Of a stretch of DNA of 64,000 nucleotides, positions 27,181-39,600 are shown piece after piece; within the stretch, counting starts at the first letter, position 1, and each line of letters opens with the position of its first letter. A program made the position numbers and the translations under genes. The stretch covers positions 37,728,133 through 37,792,132 of the forward strand of contig CM059975.1 in the NCBI GenBank assembly GCA_030490835.1. The letters run 5' to 3'. Below the pieces are notes generated by a model. The model saw only the letters and a list, made by a program, of their open reading frames with translations. It was not told the DNA's origin and did no database searches. The DNA comes from Annona cherimola (lineage: Eukaryota > Streptophyta > Magnoliopsida > Magnoliales > Annonaceae).

Positions 27181-30100
27181 GGTAGAGGTGAGCTCTGGTT
27201 CTCGACCATTTTGGTCTGTAACCGCCTCAACCATAAGCCTAGTTTATCGTTTTGCGTACACTCATATGCTAGCAATGATTTTCATAAAACTTAGCCCAGT
27301 CATTTGACTATGCTCTTTTTCAAGCCTCAGCTTGATATGTATAAAGCCAACTTAGTCCGCAGACTATGCCCTTCTCGAATTGAGAACTGAGCAGGATTAT
27401 TTTGAAAAGAAAAATAAAATATTTTAAACCACTCAGTCCGCAGACTATGCCCTTCTCAAATTGAGAACTGGGCGTGGTTGTTTTGAAAATAAAATATTTT
27501 TGTAAATTATTTTCAAATCCTGATGTTAGGATGACCACCCTTAAAGAGTTTAGAAATATTTTAATAAATCCATTTTACCAAACATTTGAAATATTTGAAA
27601 AGAAAATATTTTGTAAAACTTTAATGATTTGCTAAACAACTTTTGAAATTCTCATTTTTAGAAGCTTTTGAACTAATTCAAAACTCGTAGAGACAAAACT
27701 TTTCTTAATAACATTTTTATGAGCAAAACTTATGCAACTCTTTTCCATCCACTATAATGGCATTATCTGTCTTGTCCACGTCACTTCCTGGTTATTCTTA
27801 TATATATATAGAGGAGTTTGCTTAATCTTTTTATCATTAGTTAAACATAAAGTCCACGAAATCATTTTGTAGGACCAGCCATCTTTAAATCTTTTTAGAA
27901 TATCAGAGTAAAGCATCTTTAAAATGTTACAACTCTAAGAGTTGGAAAGCACCTTGATAGATTATTTCAAAAATATCTACATAAATCTCAAAACACATAT
28001 ATAAATTCAATTTATGACATTTAATGAAAACCATTTCAAAACATCTATTTATTTCTAAAAACCATTTTGTCAAGAATTATATTTTTCAATAAAACTCATT
28101 GGAAATAGAATTTCCATGGTTTGTTTTTGAATATCATTTTATGAAAGAGTTAAACTTTTTCAAGATAAAACTCTTTGTAAATCATACTTGTATGAACTCG
28201 CTTATTTTAAAACCATCATAAAACCCACATCATATTTTCAAAAGGTCTGAGCTTGCTTACTCTATAAGCAATTCTCCACATCATTAATATAAACATGATC
28301 AAGTAAATTTAATACTTGAATATAAAAATTATGCTTGAAAATTTACTTACTTATCTTGTAAGCAACTATGAAATCAACTTATTAAAGCAAGTTCATAAAT
28401 TTTATAAGATTCCTTTGAAATAATATTTTGGAAAGTTCGCTTGCTTACTTGTAAGCAAACTCTTTAAAATCATTAATATAAAGCATTTTCAATCTTGAAA
28501 ACACTTATGATAAAATAATTATTCTAAGAAGTATTGCTTGTTTTCCATGAAACAATCCTTAAGGCATTTTATTTAATCTATTATTTTCAAAACATAAGAG
28601 GAAAATAATGTTTTGGAAAGTTCGCTTGCTTACCTTGATTACGTGAGCTTCCCTGCCTTTGCCTATACATGTAGAATGATATAACATTCATGTAAATTCC
28701 ATTTGTTTGCATTCACTTAGTTTTCCAACCCATTTTCATAAATATTTATAACCCGTTTGAATTCTAAGTTGGGTATATGTAAATAACATACTTATGTATC
28801 AACCAGTCATTTTATCACATGTTCAATTCTCATATATTAATCTCAAATTTTGAGATTATCAATTCAGCAATGCATTTCACATTTTTTCATCATATTTTAA
28901 CATATTTTTGCCTCTTAACATTTTACATAATGCATTTATCATCTTATCATGTGCACCGCTTCACATATGTGCGTCTAATAGCGTCTAATTCATATATTTC
29001 TTCAAAATTTTTGAATCAACAACTTACCCTCTAGTTCAGCAAGTTTATACACTTCAATTAACACTTATTTAGTGTATTTTCACGAATTTTTAATCCACAA
29101 TTTTTCAAAGTTCCAAAAACAGCTACTTTGGAACCCATTTTCACCCGTTTAACGTGTCTTTTGTCATATAACCTTAAACAGTTTCATAAATCTGAAATTT
29201 TGTTAATTAATCCAATTTTTCCTAACCCAAATCTAGGGTATTAACATATATATAAATTTGGATCATTTCTACATAGTTTTCGTATTTCTTTTTGATTTTT
29301 TCTCCAACTATCCACAAATGCTGAAATTAGGCGTACTAAATTCTCTAAATCTTGATTTATAATAAAATTAAGTATTTTTGATCTGAAATTACATGAAATA
29401 ATTTTCATAAAAATTTCATCATGAAATATTGACATAATATATTTATTTTGACATTTTCACTGTGCTGGACAGTGTTAGGAGTTTAGGGTCAACCTTAATT
29501 ACGTGAATTATAGGGCATATTTATACCCATCAAAACCAAATTTTTATATTTTTTGTATAATTCTCAGTATGTCTTATATTTTCTGTAAAATTTCAGCTCG
29601 AAATTCCTTTTATAAAAATTACTAAAAATCATTTTCTACAGCTGATCCTGTCACCCATTTTACCCTGTTTAGGTTAATATTCTCGGATTTTTAATTTGAA
29701 ACTGGATTATCCTTTTAAGCTAAAAATTTGGTCGTTCCTTAATCACTCTATCATGATTCTTCTCAAAACTTTTCATGATAAAATTCATCCATTTACTATC
29801 TCGCTCATATTTTAGTTTACAACATCATAAAATTTTCAGATTTGAGATATAAAATCAAAATAATCATATACTTACTTGATTAAATGGGTAATTACTCCTT
29901 TTTCCCTTTATTTTATTCTCTTTTCTTCCTCCTTGGTTACCTAGGGGACGTGAGTTGCTGCTGGAAAGGAGAGCTCCAAATTTCAGAAATTTTCTAAGTG
30001 TTTAACCCCCTTGCTTGGACGTCCCCCTTTTTATGCAATGAGCTAGAATTTTTCAGCAAATGGGCCCCACATGCCACATCATCCACACAATTTCCAATGA

Positions 30101-32753
30101 ATTCCTATCCCCTTTGCTGACATGGCAGCTTGTGGGCCATTAAAATTATTTTTTTCTTATTTATAAATCCATTAATTATCATTGCATTTAATCATCGTCA
30201 TGCTATCCATCAGATCACATCCACCATCAGCTGCCTTTCTCCATTTTTTCCAACGAATTTTGCAACTAATAAATTAATATTTATATTCCCTACTACCTAG
30301 GATATTTATCCATGCATTTTATAATTTTAAAAAAATATAAAAAGTCATTTTTCTGGTCATTTGATCGGATACCATTTGCTGTCCATTTTTGGATGCCTGC
30401 ACACATCCCAACTTGGCTGCAGCTTATCTCATCATAATTAATTTTTCTACAGATTTATTTAATCACTCATTTTAATTACCTAGTATTTTAGGGCATTTAG
30501 GGTTAATTTAGGTTAATAGAAAAAATATAAAGTATGCCTAGAGCTGCCAAACCGTCCACATCAACCTGGATACATGTTGCTGTCCACTTTTTCATTTTCC
30601 ATTCAATAGTCCAGATCAGCTGCTAATAAATCCGAATTTCACTTTAATTTAATGCAAAATTATCTACATTAACTCCTTGTTGACTTTGGGTATCCATTTT
30701 ATTATAAAAATATTTCACAAAATTCACTTTAGGGGCTAGTTTGGACGTCTATTCTTGCCATGTAAGCTACTATCCCTTATGCTAATAACTTTTTGGTATA
30801 AAAAGTCAAAATAATTAATCCTAATTTCGTGAAAGCCTAATCCCATCATCATTTTCATGATCAAATCCTTTCATAACCTTAATCTCATAATTTTAACTGT
30901 CCATTTCAAATTTCATCTTAATCCGACTTTTCTAGCTCAAGTTATGATCATTTTAAATTTTGGACAGTGATGATCAATTATCATCAAACATTTCATAATC
31001 TACCTTTACTATATGATTAAGCACGAAATTATGTACTTCCATCTCAATTTTCATATTAATCCGCCTTATGGGCAACAAGTTATTAATTTTGTAAGGTTTT
31101 CTTTACTAACTTGAGAATTATCCTTTTAAATTCTCATAATCCATATCAAATAATCTAAGATGATTATTCATGATGTATTGGTGTATTTTAATCACCAACA
31201 AATTATTCTAATCCCTTTGTCCCACATTAGCTTATAACGATCACTCGAATCATCATTGCTAATACTTAGCTCTAATTATCATAGTTTAGCAAAATTACAA
31301 AATCATTCATAATTCAATAAATTTACTTATAAATCATATGTAAATATTCAATGCATATATTGAATCCTACTTAGGTTAGGGTTTCACATGAAGAGAGTCT
31401 GTTTTTAAAGAATTGAATTAAATTAAACTAATAAAGTAGTAAATGACCAAAGTAGGGTGGATATTGCTGAGATTGCCTTGAGATGATAAAAATAAGTGGG
31501 AATATGAATTCATTGAATCATATATGTTATTTGGTTTCAATTAAGTTAGTTGTGCAGAGATTACTAATCTAGGTTCATTCATATTCATATATGTCTTCCA
31601 ACACATAGAAACCTAACCAAGTTTTAGTTATGTGCTATGTTCCCATGCATACAAGTAAAACAAGGTTGATAACCATATAACATAATTAAGATTACATATG
31701 GTTAATAGGTATATTCCTATCTATATTAACATCTAACACAATATGAGCTAGAATACCTATGCCTTATATATGGATCTTATTCAAATCCCACTTTTCCAAG
31801 CACAAATCTGAATATTCGATCAATTCACAAGGTTGCAAAGCTTGTAAATGCATTAAGCATGATATATAAGGGTAATCTCAAGCAACATATGTCATAGCAC
31901 AACAATATTATCAATTCAAGCATAAGAAAACTAAATATCATAAGCTATGAGTTCAAATCCTACATATCTCCCACCACAGGAAGATTTAACCCATAAACAT
32001 GACTTCAATTCTCATTAAAATCAAGTTACAATCATCTCCAAGAACACAGAGGAAAGGAAAGAGAAAAGAATGAGAATGAGAAAAAGAAGAACTTAGTCCC
32101 GGAAGCTTCCACCAAAGAGATCGGATCTCCTTCTTTTGCTTGCAATAGAAAACCGATCATTTTCCTTCTCTATGCGGCTGCTCTAGTAGCTCTCTCCACT
32201 CCTCTCTTTGTTCTGGTTTCTTCTCTGTAACTCTTAGAAACTGCATTGCACGCAGCCCTAAGTTTCTATTTATATCAGAAACCCGTGTGTATGGATGCGT
32301 AGTGGCGCCTAGGTGCCAACTCTTTGTGTGCTGTGCGAAGTAGAAACCATTCTAGATGTTTTGCAAATTGATGCCTTAGCACCTAGGCACCCCTAGTTGG
32401 CGCCTAGACACTAACTCCCTGGATGTAATATGTTGTATGAGGTGTTCGAACTTTTAGCTAAGAATATAGGGTAGCGCCTAGAAGCCACTAGTCGGCGCCT
32501 AGGTGCTAGCCTACCTGCTTCTTCACTTGGCTCTATTCATCTTTCGACTCGCTCGCGTGCCTGTAATTCTCCGTTCTTCCTGTAAAAATGAATGAAACTA
32601 AATAAATGATCTAAAAATGACTAATTTATACTAAAAATGTATAAAAACTATATAATGATCCTAAAATGCAAAGCGAGTGAAAATTTAGCTAAATGGATGC
32701 AAACTAAACCTAATCTCTTGGACTAACAGGCAAAAATAGTCTGAAATAGGTCA

Positions 32754-32781
32754 TGATAACTCATAGTTTTACGAGTTATCA
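32754..32781 (-). repeat. Terminal 28-bp stem-loop of the TGATAACTC LTR (minus copy)
   Basis: TGATAACTC (32754-32762), a 10-nt loop, and GAGTTATCA (32773-32781): perfect 9-bp arms forming the extreme 5' end of the LTR in its own sense. Confidence 0.85.
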
Positions 32782-32786
32782 ATAAT

Positions 32787-35460
32787 GTAGATGAAGAAGA
32801 TGTTACATCATTGTGCATCATTAAATTTAGATCACAAAGATCAAGATTGATCAAGACATGTCAAGGTCTGTCTGATTTAAAGTGACAGTTTATGAGCAAA
32901 TCTAATGTATGTTTCTGTGTCTCTCCACATGTGCACGGGTCATAGACTATAGTATTATTCGTAATCTCACCGCAAATGCACTAGTCATAGATTGTAATAT
33001 ATAAATATTGATTCACAGGAAATTAGGGACTTAAGATGTTTGATCTAAACATTTTCTAGCCAAATAAGATAAGGAGAAGAAAGAATGGGAAAAAGAAAAA
33101 TTGATCTATAGAACATAAAATAGAAATTAGAAATCACAAGATTGGGAGCACCTAGGATCTAGGATTTTACATGCATCTTCTGCAACAGATACATGGAGTG
33201 TGTACTTAATCTGAATATTATGTTTCAAAGGAGAACTATCCCTATATTATCCTTATACCTTCTCTTAAAATCCATAAGGTGTACCATAATCTTCTTAATC
33301 ACCTATTCTTATGGGATTAAGTCAATTAGGATCCACTAAGTTTTGTGGAAGTTCATTGAATTCTTTAAGGTCATCATGACTATTCTTATGGTCTTAGATT
33401 TTCAAGTTTAATATCTTGATTTTCGTATATTAAACTTCTACCTCTCGGTTCCATCACTTAATATGTAAGAATTATTGCCAAAGTGTAGGCCTTTATTCCA
33501 CGCAAGTACTAAATAATAAGAAATTAAATTAACATACAATATCAATCATAAATAAAATAAACCACAATATCCGCTGCATTATACATATGCTACGTCCTAA
33601 ACCTTAGATTAAGGGTTTAGCCTAGCATGTTTATAAAAAAAATTAAACACAAAATAATATTATATTCAAAGTCCATCACAAATAAGACAACTAAATCAAA
33701 ATAGTAGAAGAAAAGGAAAGCTTATTGATTAGAAGCCCCGATGGTGACTCGACCACCTCAAGTAACTCCCCGCCTCTCCTTTTGCCTCATGCTTTACGCT
33801 TTCTCTCGCTCCCCAGACCTCAATCAAAGCTCCCATGACGTTCTCAGATGCCTTAAGATGTTCCCTACAAATGTTTATATAAAGTTGAGGGGCATGAACA
33901 GTAACCTAACATGAATAGTAATTTGCGCATGAAAAGTAACTAGTGTGAACAGTAACAGTGCGCAAACAGTAACACATAAACGGTACACGCGTGAATAGTG
34001 CTGTGCATGAATAGTGCATGATTGAATAGTAACTAAGTATGAATAGTTCCTTGCTTGAAACTTAGTTTTGCTTCATATTTGAGTTTTGAATTTGCAATTT
34101 ACTCCCGCTTTCATCGACGCTTATCAATTTGTCCATGTTGTATATCAAAATTACATGTATTACTCCTACTCTATATAAATCAGTCAATCGTGAGTGTTTT
34201 ATGCTTTGTAAAGCTAAATCAATCAAAATATGATTTAAAGTATCTTAAACACTAAAATTATTCTCAATAATAATTAAAATTCACAATATAAATGTGACTT
34301 AATAAGTATTTAATAAGATTGATCCCACAAGAAATTTAGGACTTAAGACATTGATTTAAATAATTTATAATGAATATCAGGAGAAGATAATTTGAGGAGA
34401 AAACAAAGAAATGAAATATGAATCTTTAGAATGTTAAACGAGGATTTAAGAATCAATAGATAAGAGCATCTAGGATTTCAGGTTTCAAATGTGACTTTTG
34501 CAATGGATATATAGTATGCTTATTTAATCTGGATATTGTCTATTAAAGGAGAACAAAAATCAATTTAATCAAACATCCTCTCTTGAGGTATGCAAGACAT
34601 ACTCTAATTTCCTTAACCTCTTATTTTTGAGGGATTAAGTAAATTAGAATCTATTAAGTTCTGTGTAGTTCATAGAATTCCTTAAGGTCATCAGATTTAT
34701 TCTTGCGATCTACATTTTTAATTTTAATATCTTAATTATCATCTATTAGACTTTCATCTCTCAATTTCTTCACCTAATATACGAAATCATGCCTAAGTAC
34801 GAGCTTAAACACCTAACAAGCGTTAAATCCACAAGATATTAAATTAGCACATAATATTTTACAAATAAAGAAAACTACAATATATTTTATATAGTTCATA
34901 TAATATATCTTAGACCTTAGATTAAGAGTTTAGCTTAGCATATTCTCAATGAAATTAAAATATAAAACAATATTGTTTCAAAGTCCATCAAAAGTAAGAA
35001 AATATAATAAAAAAAAGTATAAAGAAAGCTTACTGATGAGAGTGCTTCAATGATGTCTTGAACGGCTCCTCGCAATGTGCTTCTTTTCTTCTCCTTTATT
35101 GATTAGAGTGCTTCAATGATGTATTGCACTCTATTTGGTGATGGTTGCTCCAAATTTTCTTATTTTTGTTGTTTGACACACCCCAAATCGTGTTGAAACT
35201 TCTTCGACACATCCTAGATTGTTTTGGTCTCTTTTTGTCTCCCTTTGTCATCCAATTAAATGGGCTTAAGTTCTCAACTTTAATTCTTCAAGAATCATTT
35301 TTTTTAACTGAAAACACTAAATTTGCATAAATCAATCAATCGTGAGTGTCTTGCATTAAATGAATCTAAATCAATCATTATTTGATCCTAACCATCATAT
35401 CTATCCACATTCTTATCTAATTATCATTCAAAATATAAAGTATGAAAATAATACAATAAA
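32787..35460 (-). repeat. Two degenerate tandem LTR-like repeats
   Basis: Blocks at about 33000-34170 and 34310-35400 align loosely in the same order. Both have a (A/T)GGACTTAAGA phrase, then AGGAGAAGA, then GAGCA(C/T)CTAGGAT, then TGCAA(T/C)(G/A)GATA, then ATCAATCGTGAGTGT-type wording near their right ends. On the minus strand the right-hand block follows GAGGACAAGCAAAACTTCAA, the sequence that usually precedes the 3' LTR in Athila/Tat-type Ty3 elements. The likely reading is two adjacent old LTRs of one family; exact ends were not resolved. Confidence 0.5.
33893..34050. repeat. Tandem GAACAGTAAC / GAATAGTAAC repeats
   Basis: About ten degenerate copies of a 10-20-nt unit ending GAACAGTAAC, GAATAGTAAC or GAATAGTGC, with CG-containing spacers such as GCGCA and CACGCGT. 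Confidence 0.7.
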
Positions 35461-37407
35461 TTTCTTCACACTTGAAGTTTTGCTTGTCCTCAGGTAAATA
35501 CAGAAAAATTCAAAATCAGATCAGAATACTTTAGAATTGGTCTTTTAATAGCTTTGAGAAAAAAAGAATATAATCGTGGTTGAATCAAAACTTAGTGAGA
35601 TTGTTAAACAAAAATTCATAAGCCTATTACTTTTCAGGAATTCCAATCGAAAATCTAGTCTTACTTAATTAACACTATATACACTACCACCTTCTCTGCT
35701 TTCAGACATTAGTAGTTCAAAAATCTCACAAAAAAAACTCCTAATCTTATTAGGTAACTCCCCCCTTTCTATCTCTAGTTTTTCAAGACAAACTCAATCC
35801 CTTAACGGCAGCATCATGAAAGGGTAGAAGTCAAACTTTCACACATACATCTCATTAAATGATAGTATCTAAATTTCCTTAACTATTTCATAAAATCATA
35901 AGAGCTTTATAGGATAAATGAAGAATTAAAATTAAAATTTGAACCGTCGCCAAACTATTTTGAGCTTGATATGCACAAGGAAATAGGATACCCCCATACT
36001 TAGCACTTTTAATCTTTTGAGAGCTTGTTATTACCCTTAGTTTAGTTTAGTATTGTTTCAAAGGCCAAATTTGATAATGATTCCTTGCACCATATTTCAG
36101 GCTTTAGCTCAAAATTTAGATTCAGAGATGATTCAATTCAAACAATGGGAATTAAGAGTTGACAAGAAAATTCAAGTGTAAGCTCAATGAAGAGAAAAAA
36201 ATGGTGATTCATTCAAAACTAAGCTCATCATTAGACAAAAGAATACCATAATTATGTTTTACAACCAAGTCAAGTTGAATATTGATTTTGAAAATCTTTT
36301 AACTTGAATGAGACATATATATTGAAAAAATTACCTTCTTTAATTCATCAATTATGTGTACTAAAAATAATTTTAATAAATTCAAGAGAATTACTCTAAC
36401 TTTGAAGGAAAACCGAGTGATGCCTTGATATATCAGTTTCATTAAGTGATCTAGAATAAAAATATGGGCATTTTTAGCAAGTACTACTCAAAAATAAATT
36501 TAACATCTCACTAATAGTCCAATCATTCACTGATTCAAAATTTTGAAATCTTAATTATAATTTGCTAAAAATCATAAAAATTTGATATGGGGTCTAGATT
36601 AGCCTTGGTTAGTACCATGCATTTTTAAAAAAATTTCACAAAATATGATCAAAAGAACATTCAAACCAATAACATAATGCACTAGCACCCCCACACTCAA
36701 AATTCACATTATGCTCAACATCTAAGATAACTCATTGGTTTCCTTACTGAATATCAAACACACATATGAAATAAGAATTAAGCAAGTGATTTCAATGAGC
36801 ATGAGTTGTCAACTTCCTTGTTAAAGTGTTGAAATTTTCAATTGCATACTTTCTCAAACTAATCTCTACAAAATGATCCAAAGATTTCCTCATAAAAAAT
36901 TATCACCATCTTAGAAAAAGTAAAACAAAAGCAATAAAGAAAACCATAACTTTCCTAAAACAAACATTGAGTTATCTTCAAAATAGTGCTTAGTTTATAG
37001 TCCTTCATCTGATTGCAATTTAATCCTTACAAATCAACGAACTCCAACTTTTCCATCGATATGCATCTTTTGCTTACCTCTAGATTTATATGCACTCTTT
37101 GTCTTTTGAACTGACCTCCAAATTTGCTTGTGAATTTTTCTAATAAATAAATCACAATAGTCATTTTTTACCATTATGTTATCATGGTTTTCCCATTTTC
37201 TTTCCTTATGGATGCTCTCGATTGGTTGACTGAAGTCTCTTTCTTTAGCGTCACATTGATCATATCGATTCACAAACATTAGTACTTGAGAGGAGGATGT
37301 TTTGGTTTTGAGAACAACTTGAACTCCACCTTCTCATATCTAACTATTCGTGTAAACTTTCCTTACTTTACGTTAATAATGGCACCAACTGTTGCTAAAT
37401 ATGGCCT
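35461..37407 (-). other. 3' non-coding debris of a Ty3 (Athila/Tat-type) element
   Basis: Minus-strand reading contains GTGTGGGGGTGCTAGTGC near 36690 and AAGTATGGGGGTATCC near 35990. These are the G-rich phrases typical of the long untranslated tail between pol and the 3' LTR in these elements. No domain survives; the 81-codon minus frame at 37034-37279 matches nothing I recognise. Confidence 0.45.
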
Positions 37408-37435
37408 TGATAACTCCATAAGAATAGAGTTATCA
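37408..37435 (+). repeat. Terminal 28-bp stem-loop of the TGATAACTC LTR (plus copy)
   Basis: TGATAACTC (37408-37416), loop CATAAGAATA, and GAGTTATCA (37427-37435). The arms are identical to those of the minus copy at 32754-32781; the loop has the same length but a different sequence. Confidence 0.85.
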
Positions 37436-38449
37436 AGCCTCATTTTGTGTTCATTTAGAATGATAGTTCAAGAGAATCATGTGAATTTGCATAGGTTTTG
37501 CATTAGTTTTCCTCATTTCGACATTTCATGCCTTATGTATAAATTTCATGCATTTTGAGTTAAATTTAATATAATTCATGTCTTTTAGGTTGTGAGTAAA
37601 TTCATTAGATCATTTAAGAATTCATTTACTTGATTTTACTTTTTGTTGTAGGAAAAAGAGGGCAATTCCCATGTAAATCCAAGGTAAAATAGGATGGAAT
37701 GAAGGAGGAAGTTTAACATAAGCAAAGTGAAGAATTTCAAGTTAGAAAGTTGGCACTTGTGGTGCCCCAAACCGAGACGTCACTTCCTTACCTCAAGACC
37801 TTATCGATTGGTAAATGTGAATCAGGATTGTTGCCCTGATCATGCGGTGGGTTCTTAATTCGATCTCGTCCAATTTTTTTCCGTTTATTCATCTATCATC
37901 ATTCATAACTTGACCCGATAATCATCACACATTGTGACATTTCACTTGTAATAAAATTCATCATTTCATTCAAAGCATCTTTACATGTCTTTCATCATAC
38001 ACTCAATCATTGTACAAATCATACTTGCATACATTCAGTCATTAATTCACATGGAACTTAGAATTCTAGCTAAGTTCGGATATACATAAACACATATCAT
38101 CTTTACCTGCCTTTCTACAGTGAAAGATTCCTTGACCTAAGCATCACATTTTATATCCATACATTCATACATTTAATCTTTGAATCATATGTAGAACTTA
38201 AAATTCTAATTAAGTTCACATACACATTAGCTTACCTTAGCATATTCATGCTTTTCCAATTCCTCATAGCCCACATGGCTACCATCATGTACCTTTTATT
38301 GCTTAAATTTGCTTCCTCTTGAGTTTCTCGGTACCTGTCTATGATTTGGGAAAACAAAACGTGAGTGACAACTCAGTAAGCAAGCATTTTGTCTTTAGGG
38401 CAAGACTTCCTTTAAAAAAAATTTCTTAAACATCTTGAACACCTTTAAC

Positions 38450-38935
38450 TTGAGGATATGCATATGTCCTAAAACATTATCATGAAATCTTTATTCATAA
38501 GGACAGTTCCATGCCCTTAAACAGTAATCACAAAACATCATTCTTAAAATCATTTACAAGCCACGTGTGGGCTTGTTAAGGCAAAACTTGTTCGTTTTAC
38601 CCTCTTTAATTAATTTCCTTTAGTCTTATATGAACATTTCTAATGTTCAAAAATATTTACATACAATCATCTTTCATTAGTATTTTATTCATAACTCCTT
38701 TTTAGAGAAGGACATTATCATGTCCTAAAACATCATACACATAAGCCTTTCTCAGCAAAGGACATTTCTATGTCCAAAAATAATTTTCATCTTAAATTCC
38801 TTTAGTCAAGAGACATTGGATGTCTCAAAATATTTTTGACATATTTTTCTTTGGCAATGGACATCCATATGTCCTAAAAAACTTTTCCATTTAAGCCTTT
38901 TGGAAATGGACATTCTCATGTCCAGAACCAAGTTT
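38450..38935. repeat. Array of short hairpin units in solo LTR D
   Basis: At least eight units with a GGACAT stem, short loop, ATGTCC stem, and an A/T tail like AAAAATATTTTT (for example near 38453, 38505, 38650, 38709, 38760, 38812, 38860 and 38908), at the same place as the array in solo LTR C. Stem variants such as GAACAT...ATGTTC and AGACAT...ATGTCT keep pairing. Confidence 0.8.
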
Positions 38936-39429
38936 GACATAAATTCTTTTTTCGTAATCCCCATCTTGGGGCTTGTTTGTAGCAAACAAGACAATTAAAA
39001 TGTATAAATCATTTTCATAAACGCATTTGCATAAAAATATTTCCTTTCATTCTTATTATTTACACTTTTGTGTAAAACACCCTATTTTTAAGGTAACCAT
39101 GTCATAAAAATCCATCTAGGATAACTTTTATAAAAGTATGGTTCCGTGTCCCAATCTTTGGGCTTTTCAAAAGCAAAATATAAGCAAATGCATTTCTCTC
39201 CATCCAGTAGTGACACTTAGCAAGTGATCACTCTACCTTTTGGAAGAGAATCCTTAACAGCACACTAACCAAGGTGGCTGTTTTCTTTATGATGCTCCCA
39301 TCTCAGGGAGGGCGCCGCTGGCCTCCTGTCATCCCTTAGCGACTTGACCAAATGTAGAGTGGGCCCCGGACATCCCGACCGTGCTCTACAACCGGCCTAT
39401 TCCTTGTACTGGTGCACCATACATTATTC

Positions 39430-39600
39430 TGACGGACTGCAGTCCGTTTGGTTTAAAGAACCACAGACTGTAGCCCGTGTCCTTTTAAACCGGGATCACA
39501 AACCGCAGTCTGCATCCATATTCGAAAAACATTATAGACCGAAGTCTATATTTTTAAAAAATTATTTTTGAAAAAAACATCACAGACCGCAGTCCGTGTC
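39430..39600. repeat. Second hairpin-repeat block in solo LTR D
   Basis: Four or five copies of a unit like ACGGACTGCAGTCCGT or ACAGACCGCAGTCCGTG separated by 30-50 nt. Solo LTR C has a related pair at about 27350-27480 (AGTCCGCAGACTATGCCC twice). Confidence 0.7.

Larger units (their letters stand above)
25893..31388 (-). mobile_element. Solo LTR (family C), 5.50 kb
   Basis: Runs TGTAGCGCCCCAAACCC ... TAGGGTTTCACA and is flanked by perfect 5-bp duplications TGAAG (25888-25892 and 31389-31393). Homologous to the LTRs at 21880 and 37758: shared start CGATTGGTAAATGTGA, shared ACGTGAGT...CTCAATAAGCAAGC block, and shared end. No coding domain; the short frames inside are chance. Confidence 0.93.
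25734..32781 (-). mobile_element. Solo LTR of the TGATAACTC family, itself split by solo LTR C
   Basis: In sense (minus) it runs TGATAACTC ... CTCGTCA. Perfect target duplications ATAAT lie at 25729-25733 and 32782-32786. About 1.55 kb remains after removing the insertion at 25893-31388. The terminal part (25734-25892, reverse-complemented) aligns closely with 44560-44706, the end of the plus-strand copy of the same family, including CTTTATTA(C/T)TTGATC and AATACTCTACT-type wording. No internal region is attached, so this copy is a solo LTR. Confidence 0.88.

Noticed and set aside
37034..37279. 81-codon basic minus-strand frame
   Set aside because: Lies in the untranslated tail of an old Ty3-type element and resembles no known domain.
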